Shown here: piece after piece, positions 57,384-64,000 of the stretch
Layout of the letters: every line of letters begins with the position of its first letter
Position numbering within the stretch: position 1 is the first letter of the stretch
Assembly: GCF_900638555.1 (NCBI RefSeq)
Contig: NZ_LR134525.1
Location: 1,860,001 to 1,924,000, forward strand
DNA: 64,000 nucleotides
Origin: Neisseria meningitidis
Lineage (GTDB): Bacteria; Pseudomonadota; Gammaproteobacteria; Burkholderiales; Neisseriaceae
Direction of reading: 5' to 3'
Translations under genes and position numbers: made by a program
Notes under the pieces: generated by a model
Database searches by the model: none
Seen by the model: the letters and a program-made list of their open reading frames with translations, nothing else
Told to the model about the DNA's origin: nothing

Positions 57384-58600
57384 GAGACCTTTGCAAAACT
57401 CCCCAAAATCCCCTAAATTCCCACCAAGACATTTAGGAGATTTCTCATGAGCACCTTCTTCCAACAAACCGCGCAAGCCATGATTGCCAAACACATCGAC
57501 CGTTTCCCACTATTGAAGTTGGACCGGGTGATTGATTGGCAGCCGATCGAGCAGTACCTGAACCGTCAAAAAAACCGTTACCTCCGAGACCACCGCGGCC
57601 GTCCCGCCTACCCGCTGTTGTCCATGTTCAAAGCCGTCCTGCTCGGACAATGGCACAGTCTCTCCGATCCCGAACTCGAACACAGCTCCATCACCCGCAT
57701 CGACTTCAACCTGTTTTGCCGTTTCGACGAACTGAGCATCCCTGATTACAGCACCTTATGCCGCTACCGCAACTGGCTGGCGCAAGACGACACCCTGTCC
57801 GAATTGCTCAAACTGATTAACCGACAACTGACCGAAAAAGGTTTAAAAATAGAGAAAGCATCCGCCGCTGTCGTTGACGCCACCATTATTCAGACCGCCG
57901 GCAGCAAACAGCGTCAGACCATAGAAGTCGATGAAGAAGGACAAGTCAGCGGCCAAACCACACCGAGTAAGGACAGCGATGCCCGTTGGATCAAGAAAAA
58001 CGGCCTCTACAAACTCGGTTACAAACAACATACCCGTACCGATGCAGAAGGCTATATCGAGAAACTGCACATCACCCCCGCCAATGCCCATGAGTGCAAA
58101 CACCTGTCGCCGTTGTTGGAAGGTCTGCCCAAAGGTACGACCGTCTATGCCGACAAAGGCTATGACAGTGCGGAAAACCGGCAACATCTGAAAGAACATC
58201 GGCTGCAGGACGGCATTATGCGCAAAGCCTGCCGCAACCGTCCGCTGTCGGAGGCGCAAACCAAACGCAACCGGTATTTGTCGAAGACCCGTTATGTGGT
58301 TGAACAAAGCTTCGGTACGCTGCACCGTAAATTCCGCTATGCGCGGGCAGCCTATTTCGGACTGATTAAAGTGAGTGCGCAAAGCCATCTGAAGGCGATG
58401 TGTTTGAACCTGTTGAAAGCGGCCAACAGGCTAAGTGCGCCTGTTTGCGCCTAAAAGGCGGCCCGGATGCCTGATTATCGGGTATCCGGGCAGGATTAAG
58501 GGGGATTTGGGTAGAATTAGGAGGTATTTGGGGCGAAAACAGCCGAAAACCTGTGTTGGGGTTTCGGTTGTTGGGGGGAAAGGAATTTTGCAAAGGTCTC
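57384..58600 (+). mobile_element. IS1106-type insertion sequence (IS5 family)
   Basis: 1217 bp bounded by GAGACCTTTGCAAAA and its inverse TTTTGCAAAGGTCTC and flanked by 5-bp direct repeats CGTCG (57379-57383 and 58601-58605). One intact transposase gene lies inside. It appears complete and possibly active. Confidence 0.9.
57447..58454 (+). CDS. IS5-family transposase
   Basis: A 335-residue DDE transposase: N-terminal DUF772-type domain (HRGRPAYPLLSMFKAVLLGQ, SIPDYSTLCRYRNWL), catalytic Asp in ASAAVVDATIIQTAG, Asp in TTVYADKGYDSAENR, and the YREK-like C-terminal YLSKTRYVVEQSFGTLHRKF with the catalytic Glu. AGGAGA precedes the ATG. The gene is intact. Confidence 0.93.
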   Translation: MSTFFQQTAQAMIAKHIDRFPLLKLDRVIDWQPIEQYLNRQKNRYLRDHRGRPAYPLLSMFKAVLLGQWHSLSDPELEHSSITRIDFNLFCRFDELSIPDYSTLCRYRNWLAQDDTLSELLKLINRQLTEKGLKIEKASAAVVDATIIQTAGSKQRQTIEVDEEGQVSGQTTPSKDSDARWIKKNGLYKLGYKQHTRTDAEGYIEKLHITPANAHECKHLSPLLEGLPKGTTVYADKGYDSAENRQHLKEHRLQDGIMRKACRNRPLSEAQTKRNRYLSKTRYVVEQSFGTLHRKFRYARAAYFGLIKVSAQSHLKAMCLNLLKAANRLSAPVCA

Positions 58601-58616
58601 CGTCGGGCATCTGCAG

Positions 58617-59930
58617 CCGTTATTCCCGCGCAGGCGGGAATCTAGTCTGTTCGGTTTCAGTTATTTCCGATAAATGCCTGTTGCTTTTCATTTCTAGATT
58701 CCCACTTTCGTGGGAATGACGGTTCAGTTGCTACGGTTACTGTCAGGTTTCGGTTATGTTGGAATTTCGGGAAACTTATGAATCGTCATTCCCGCGCAGG
58801 CGGGAATCTAGACATTCAATGCTAAGGCAATTTATCGGGAATGACTGAAACTCAAAAAACTGGATTCCCACTTTCGTGGGAATGACGGGATTTTAGGTTT
58901 CTGATTTTGGTTTTCTGTTTTTGTAGGAATGATGAAATTTTGAGTTTTAGGAATTTACCGGAAAAAACAGAAACCGTTCTGTCGTCATTCCCGCGCAGGC
59001 GGGAATCTAGACATTCAATGCTAAGGCAATTTATCGGGAATGACTGAAACTCAAAAAACTGGATTCCCACTTTCGTGGGAATGACGGGATGTAGGTTCGT
59101 GGGAATGACGGGATGTAGGTTTCCGTACGGATGGATTCGTCATTCCCGCGCAGGCGGGAATCTAGACCTTGGGATAACAGCAATATTCAAAGATTATCTG
59201 AAAGTTTGAGATTCTGGATTCCCACTTTCGTGGGAATGACGGGATTAGAGTTTCAAAATTTATTCTAAATAGCTGAAGCTCAACGCACTGGATTCCCGCC
59301 TGCGCGGGAATGACGAATTTTAGGTTTCTGATTTTGTTTTTCTGTTTTTGTGGGAATGATGAAATTTTGAGTTTTAGGAATTTATCGGAAAAAACAGAAA
59401 CCGCTCTGCCGTCATTCCCGCGCAGGCGGGAATCTAGACCTTAGAACAACAGTAATATTCAAAGATTATCTGAAAGTCCGGGATTCTGGATTCCCACTTT
59501 CGCGGGAATGACGAATTTTAGGTTTCTGATTTTGGTTTTCTGTTTTTGTGGGAATGATGAAATTTTGAGTTTTAGGAATTTATCGGAAAAAACAGAAACC
59601 GCTCCGCCGTCATTCCCGCGCAGGCGGGAATCCAGACCTTAGAACAACAGTAATATTCAAAGATTATCTGAAAGTCCGGGATTCTGGATTCCCACTTTCG
59701 TGGGAATGACGGGATGTAGGTTTCCGTGCGGATGGATTCGTCATTCCCGCGCAGGCGGGAATCTAGACCTTAGAACAACAGCAATATTCAAAGATTATCT
59801 GAAAGTCCGGGATTCTGGATTCCCACTTTTGTGGGAATGACGGGATTTTAGGTTTCTGTTTTTGGTTTTCTGTTTTCGTGGGAATGACGGAATGTAGATT
59901 CGTGGGAATGACGGTTCAGTTGCTACGCAT
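58617..59930. repeat. Long dRS3/NIME repeat array
   Basis: About 1.3 kb built from more than twelve dRS3 palindromes (ATTCCCGCGCAGGCGGGAAT and ATTCCCACTTTCGTGGGAAT alternating) and recurring RS spacers such as AACAGTAATATTCAAAGATT. Three near-identical units with that spacer lie at about 59400-59830. No gene is present. Confidence 0.92.
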
Positions 59931-60009
59931 TTACCCTGCGCAAAGCTTTATCCACTATCTTGCAACCTGTCTGACAATCTGCTCTCTCTTACAAAATGCC
60001 GAAACTTTT

Positions 60010-62160
60010 TCAGGCTGCGTTTTGGGGCTGCCTGTGCGGAATTTGTCGGTAGGCGCGGTAGTAGGGTTCGAGCTGCCGGGCGATGAGTTGGAGCTGTTGG
60101 AGGAGGATGTGGCTTTGTGTTCCGCTGCTGTGGGTGCGGAGGGTGTCGAGTTCGCCGCGCAGTGTATCCAGTGCTGTCTGAAAGTCGTCGGGTTCGGTTT
60201 CGGGCAGGTGTTGGAAGATGTGGGCGGTGTGTTCGGCGGCGAGGTGGAACTGTGCGGTAAAGTCGGGGCTGCATTCTTCGTGCATTTCGCTGCGGTATGC
60301 GCCGAGGGCGGAGATGTAGCCGGTCAGGGCGTAGCCGGTTTTGAGCAGGGTAAAGCCGGGTTGCAGGCTGTCGGCGAATTTTGCGGGTTCGCTGCTCATG
60401 TCGGAAAGGGTGCTGCTGAGGGCGGCGGTGTGTTCGTGGGCGCGGCGGCGGGTGGCGCGGTATTCGACGTCGTCGGCCGTTTCGCCGCTTTTGAGGCGTT
60501 CGGCGATTTTTTCGAGATAGGCGCCGTTGCTGCATACGGCAAGGGCGGCAGTGCGTTCGAGCGTGAGGTATTTCCAGTCGGGCCACAGGTAGCTGACCGC
60601 CGCCCAGGCAAGGGATGCGCCGATAATGGTGTCGATGATGCGTACGGGCATGGCGGCGTATACGTCCAACCCTGCGAGGGAGAGGCTGGTCAGGGCTTGA
60701 ATGGTGATGAAAAATGTCGAGAAGCTGTATTTGTAGGTGCGGGTCATGAAAAAGAGGGTGGTACTGGCGATGACGATCCAGAGTTTGGTTTCGACGGAGG
60801 GGGTAAAGTAGGGGACGAGCGAGCCGACGATTACGCCGAGTACGGTGCCGGCGATGCGCTGGCGGACGCGGCTTTTGGTGGCGGTGTAGTTGGGTTGGCA
60901 GACGAAAAGGGCGGTCAGTAGTATCCAGTAGCCGAGGTTGAGGTTGAGGGCTTCGACGATGGTGCAGGCGGCGGCAACGACAAGGGACAGGCGGACGGCA
61001 TGGCGGAATACGCCTGATTCGAGGTTTAGCTGCGGACGGATTGCCTGCCAGGTGTTTTTGAGGCTGCCGGTTTCGAGGGCGGCGATGCGGGTGTCGCCCA
61101 TGCGGTCGTTTTCTGCCTGCAGGCCGTTGTGCTGGAGTTGGCGGAACTGCTGGTCGACGCTGCCGAGGTTGTCGAGAAGGCGGCGCAGGTGGCGGATGTC
61201 GGGATTGTCGTTGCTGTCTGAAAGGAGGCGCAGCGATTGGCGGCAGCCTTCGATGGCGCGGCCGAGGCGTTTGCTGTAAACGTAGTCTTTGCTTGCGCGC
61301 AGGGCTTGGGCGGTGTTGCGGCAGGCTTGTCCCTGCATTTCGAGCAGGCGGTGGATGCGGAAGATGATGTCGGTGTTTTTGAATTTTTCGGACATTTCCT
61401 GATAATCGACGTGGGCGGAGCTGATGCGTTCGTGTATGTCTTGGGCGGCAAAGTAGTAACGCAGCATTTTGGCGGTGCGCGGGTGGCGGTGTTTGCCGCG
61501 AAGGCGGTAAAACAGGGCGGAACGGCATTGGTTGAAGGCGGTGATGACGCCGGTGTTGCTCATGGCGAGGTCGATGTGGCGGTTGCCTATCCATTCGGCT
61601 TCGTCGGGATCGAAAAAGTCGGCTTTAGCTTCGAGGTAGCTGCCGAGCGCTTCGTAGGCGTTGGCGACGTTTTCTTGAACGGGGCGGTGGGGCAGGATGA
61701 TTTGGAAAAGGATGATGGCGGTGCTGTACAGTACGGTGCCGCATAAAATCATGAAGGGGTTGGTCAGCCAGTAGGTTTCGGGGGTGTAGGTAAGTGTGGT
61801 GTAAGTGGCGACGGCGAGTGCGCCGAAGGCGAAGGTGCGGTATTTCAGCCCGACCGCGCCTAAAATGGTAAAGCCGAAGGTCATCAGGGTCATGGCGAGG
61901 ATGAAGGGCAGCCCTGTGCCGAGGGTGCTTTGTGCCGTGAGCGAGGAGAGGGTAAACAGGGCGACGGTGGCGATGATGTTTTTCAGCCGTCCGGTCAGGC
62001 GGTTGTCCAAATCGACAAGGCCGCCGGCGATGATGCCGAGTACGAAGGGCATGGCGAGCTTGGGTTCGCCTAGCTGCCAGACGATGGAGGCGGCGGTAAA
62101 AACACTGGCGAAAACGGGAAGCGAGGTAATGAGCAGAGGCTTGAGGAGTGGGGTTTTCAT
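60010..62160 (-). CDS. FUSC-family (YccS/YhfK-like) inner-membrane protein
   Basis: A 716-residue protein with two blocks of about five hydrophobic helices (residues 10-150 and 385-510) separated and followed by cytoplasmic helical domains, the layout of the YccS/YhfK group of the aromatic-acid exporter superfamily. Conserved bits include LNLGYWILLTALFVCQPNYT and RVRQRIAGTVLGVIVGSLVP. Transport substrate is unknown. The start is ATG at 62160; a CREE lies just upstream. Confidence 0.88.
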   Translation of the reverse strand: MKTPLLKPLLITSLPVFASVFTAASIVWQLGEPKLAMPFVLGIIAGGLVDLDNRLTGRLKNIIATVALFTLSSLTAQSTLGTGLPFILAMTLMTFGFTILGAVGLKYRTFAFGALAVATYTTLTYTPETYWLTNPFMILCGTVLYSTAIILFQIILPHRPVQENVANAYEALGSYLEAKADFFDPDEAEWIGNRHIDLAMSNTGVITAFNQCRSALFYRLRGKHRHPRTAKMLRYYFAAQDIHERISSAHVDYQEMSEKFKNTDIIFRIHRLLEMQGQACRNTAQALRASKDYVYSKRLGRAIEGCRQSLRLLSDSNDNPDIRHLRRLLDNLGSVDQQFRQLQHNGLQAENDRMGDTRIAALETGSLKNTWQAIRPQLNLESGVFRHAVRLSLVVAAACTIVEALNLNLGYWILLTALFVCQPNYTATKSRVRQRIAGTVLGVIVGSLVPYFTPSVETKLWIVIASTTLFFMTRTYKYSFSTFFITIQALTSLSLAGLDVYAAMPVRIIDTIIGASLAWAAVSYLWPDWKYLTLERTAALAVCSNGAYLEKIAERLKSGETADDVEYRATRRRAHEHTAALSSTLSDMSSEPAKFADSLQPGFTLLKTGYALTGYISALGAYRSEMHEECSPDFTAQFHLAAEHTAHIFQHLPETEPDDFQTALDTLRGELDTLRTHSSGTQSHILLQQLQLIARQLEPYYRAYRQIPHRQPQNAA

Positions 62161-62190
62161 GGTTTTACCGGTTTATTGTTATGAAGTGAA

Positions 62191-62361
62191 TATAGTGGAT
62201 TAACAAAAACCAGTACGGCGTTGCCTCGCCTTAGCTGAAAGAGAACGATTCTCTAAGGTGCTGAAGCACCAAGTGAATCGGTTCCGTACTATTTGTACTG
62301 TCTGCGGCTTCGTCGTCTTGTCCTGATTTTTGTTAATCCACTATAAATTTAATCCACTATA
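62191..62361. repeat. Correia element with an extra nested terminus
   Basis: A full 155-bp CREE (62191-62345) is followed directly by AATTTAATCCACTATA, a second right end of the TTAAATTT subtype, suggesting insertion of one CREE into or beside another. Confidence 0.85.
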
Positions 62362-62393
62362 AAGTGTAGCACATGAATGGGGCGGATAAAATC

Positions 62394-62433
62394 ATGCCGT
62401 CTGAAAACGGGGATGCGGTTTTCAGACGGCATT
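62394..62433 (-). terminator. Uptake-sequence hairpin after pilU
   Basis: ATGCCGTCTGAAAAC...GTTTTCAGACGGCAT, 13 nt beyond the pilU stop. Confidence 0.65.
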
Positions 62434-62445
62434 GGGTTTTGCGGA

Positions 62446-63645
62446 TCAGGAAATGAGGTTGAGACCGTTGACCCTGTCGTAAAGGAGTTCGGGCGTTTTG
62501 CCTTCTTTGTGCAGTTGGATGTGCAATCGCAGGTTGTTGGCGGAAACGGACTGGCGCAGGGCTTCTTCGTAACTGATGATGCCGTGACGGTACAGTTCGA
62601 AAAGGTTTTGATCCATCGTCTGCATTCCGTCGGTTTTGGCGGTTTCCATGATTTTACTGATGTTCATCAGGTCGCCCTTCAGGATGAAGTCTTGGATGGC
62701 GGGCGTGTTGATGAGCAAGTCGACAACCGCCGTCCTGCCCGTTTTGTCTTGTTTGAGGGCGAGGCGTTGGCAGATGATGCCGGTCAGGTTGAGGGCGATG
62801 TCGATCAGTATTTGGTTGTGCTGTTCTTTGGGGTAGAAGTTGAGTATGCGTTCGAGCGACTGCGGCGCGGTGTTGGCGTGGAGCGTAAAAATGCACAGGT
62901 GGCCGGTTTGGGCGAGCTGCATCGCGTATTCCATACTTTCCCTGCTGCGGACTTCGCCGATGCAGACCACGTCGGGGGATTGGCGCATAGCGTTTTGTAC
63001 CGCCGTCTGCCAGTTTATGGTGTTGACGCCGATTTCGCGCTGGGTAAAGATGCAGCGGCGCGGTTTGTAGATAAACTCAATCGGGTCTTCGATGGTAACG
63101 ATATGGCTGGGCAGGGTTTTGTTGCGGTGTTCGAGCATAGTCGCCATCGTGGTGGATTTGCCCGAACCGGTAGGCCCGACGATAATCAGCAGCCCGCGCG
63201 GTGCGACGGCGAGGTCTTTGAGTTTTTCGGGCAGGCCCAATTCCTGCATTTGCGGGATGACGTGGTTGATGCGCCGCAAAACCAAACCTGCGCTGCCTTG
63301 GCTGTGGTAGGCGTTGGCGCGGTAGCGCGTGCCGCTGCGCGACTGGACGGAGTAGTTGATTTCGCCGTCGCGCCGGAATATTTCCGATTGTTCGGCGTTC
63401 ATCGTCGATGCGGCGATGGCGGCGGTTTCCTCGCCCGTCAGCGCCTTTTGCGGCTGCGGGGTTAATGCGCTGTTGATTTTCAACGAGGGCGGGAATCCTT
63501 TGCTGATAAGGATGTCGGACGCGTTTTGTGCTTCTGCGGTTTCGCACAGGCGGTCGAGCAGCGGGTGGAAGTGTGCGCCGATTTCGGCCGGGGTTTCGGA
63601 TCGGCTTTGTTTTTTTTGAGAATACACTTGAACCATTTCGTCCAA
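62446..63645 (-). CDS. pilU: PilU, type IV pilus retraction-type ATPase
   Basis: PilU is a PilT paralogue that assists pilus retraction. This protein (399 residues from the TTG at 63645; an ATG follows at 63636) has Walker A VGPTGSGKSTTMATML, the Asp box TIEDPIEFIY, Walker B region VCIGEVRSRESMEYA and the His box GHLCIFTLHAN. Upstream in frame the codons ATA-AAT-ACC-GAT-AAC (from 63672) would extend it to 408 residues if ATA replaces a lost ATG. It lies downstream of pilT on the same strand, the usual order. Confidence 0.93.
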   Translation of the reverse strand: MDEMVQVYSQKKQSRSETPAEIGAHFHPLLDRLCETAEAQNASDILISKGFPPSLKINSALTPQPQKALTGEETAAIAASTMNAEQSEIFRRDGEINYSVQSRSGTRYRANAYHSQGSAGLVLRRINHVIPQMQELGLPEKLKDLAVAPRGLLIIVGPTGSGKSTTMATMLEHRNKTLPSHIVTIEDPIEFIYKPRRCIFTQREIGVNTINWQTAVQNAMRQSPDVVCIGEVRSRESMEYAMQLAQTGHLCIFTLHANTAPQSLERILNFYPKEQHNQILIDIALNLTGIICQRLALKQDKTGRTAVVDLLINTPAIQDFILKGDLMNISKIMETAKTDGMQTMDQNLFELYRHGIISYEEALRQSVSANNLRLHIQLHKEGKTPELLYDRVNGLNLIS

Positions 63646-63834
63646 GATGTCGTGCAGGTTATCGGTATTTATCGTTAGCTTCTTTTCGGTTTAAGCCTTG
63701 CAGTTTGCGGCGGCAGGTTTCAACAGGAAGGCGGACGCTTCTTGTTCGGAAAGGTAGCCGGGCGGGATGCTGCGTCCCGCCCCGCGTGTTTGCGCCTTGT
63801 TTTCCCGCCGGTATGGCCGGAAGGCGGTTGTGTG

Positions 63835-64000
63835 TCAGAAACTCATACTTTCGCTGTTTTGCGCGCGTCTGCGTGCGACTTCCGGTGCGATCAGCCCTTG
63901 GCGCACCAGCGATTGCAGCGATTGGTCCATTGTCTGCATACCGCTCGCCTGCCCGGTTTGCAGGACGGAGTTAATCTGCGTGATTTTGTTTTCGCGGATG
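63835..64000 (-). CDS. pilT: PilT, pilus retraction ATPase (C-terminal part only)
   Basis: The last 54 codons are visible: IRENKITQINSVLQTGQASG, MQTMDQSLQSLVRQGLIAPE, then VARRRAQNSESMSF and stop, matching the PilT C-terminus. The 5' part is beyond the window edge. The 190 bp to pilU contain a GC-rich inverted repeat (about 63758-63785). Confidence 0.9.
   Translation of the reverse strand, partial: IRENKITQINSVLQTGQASGMQTMDQSLQSLVRQGLIAPEVARRRAQNSESMSF

Noticed and set aside
58617..59930. CRISPR-like appearance of regularly spaced short repeats
   Set aside because: Repeats are self-complementary ATTCCC-N8-GGGAAT with variable centres and the intervening sequences themselves recur; no cas genes. 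They are dRS3/NIME elements.
59878..60921. Plus-strand open frame of 347 codons rich in Gly, Val and Phe
   Set aside because: Antisense shadow of the FUSC gene, produced by its GC-rich codon use.
59948..61594. Long open frame (548 codons) on the minus strand rich in Pro, Arg and His
   Set aside because: It lies in another frame of the FUSC-family gene, has shadow-like composition and no domain; the FUSC frame has clear membrane helices and motifs.
62377..63465. Plus-strand open frame of 362 codons
   Set aside because: Antisense shadow of pilU.

Overview
The window is chromosomal DNA of a pathogenic Neisseria, most probably Neisseria meningitidis. The evidence is the very high density of the 12-base DNA uptake sequence (ATGCCGTCTGAA), often paired as terminator hairpins; many Correia elements (CREE, ends TATAGTGG...CCACTATA); dRS3 palindromes (ATTCCC-N8-GGGAAT) in long arrays; an AT-rich 181-bp repeat (ATR); an IS1655-type IS30-family copy (IS1655 is regarded as meningococcal); an IS1106-type IS5-family copy; and silent pilin cassettes next to lpxC. 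Gene order matches what I remember of the meningococcal map on both sides of the conventional coordinate zero.

Layout. 1-8 kb: end of a mechanosensitive channel, a thiamine-type binding protein, a HAD phosphatase, a small lipoprotein, glmU, a PhnA-like zinc ribbon and the efeUOB ferrous-iron operon (leftward). 8-16.4 kb: mltA, a lipoprotein, glmS, metG, a hydroxyacid dehydrogenase and an FKBP isomerase. 16.4-18.4 kb: a pilS locus with three promoterless pilin fragments cut by dRS3 repeats, a Sma/Cla repeat and no pilE. 18.5-31.7 kb: lpxC, a gene-free region with DnaA-box-like motifs, gnd, waaA, terC, tRNA-Lys, murA, pgk, and leftward tlpA-ftsE-ftsX and bolA. 31.8-45.9 kb: gltX, an acetyltransferase, a doubly broken mutS, gapA, trmO, pncA, waaC, etfBA, purD and tsaC. 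This part has ten exact TTATCCACA DnaA boxes in 6.3 kb and two parS-like palindromes, so it looks origin-proximal. 46-48 kb: an unknown gene split by an ATR and a CREE and cut by a defective IS1655. 48.2-52.2 kb: a leftward operon encoding a DoxX protein, a Cys-rich EGKCG peptide, a DUF692 (MNIO) enzyme, a DUF2063 partner, an ECF sigma factor and its zinc anti-sigma. 52.5-64 kb: patatin lipoprotein, prfB, rnpB, a frameshifted peptide transporter, the IS1106-type element, a 1.3-kb dRS3 array, an FUSC-family efflux-like protein, and the type IV pilus retraction ATPases pilU and pilT (partial).

The most interesting system is the MNIO operon. Its peptide has four EGKCG motifs like the copper-binding RiPP HvfA of Haemophilus and the bufferins. 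The modification genes sit in one transcription unit with an ECF sigma/anti-sigma pair, with a terminator-like hairpin between the peptide and enzyme genes. Other strong points are the mutS pseudogene (a likely mutator background), the loss of pilE from its class I site (suggesting class II pilin), Correia-derived promoters placed in front of lpxC and murA, an ATR whose ends and 5-bp target duplication match those of the IS1106-type element, and a patch around waaC-etfBA-yigZ that carries a foreign uptake-sequence dialect.
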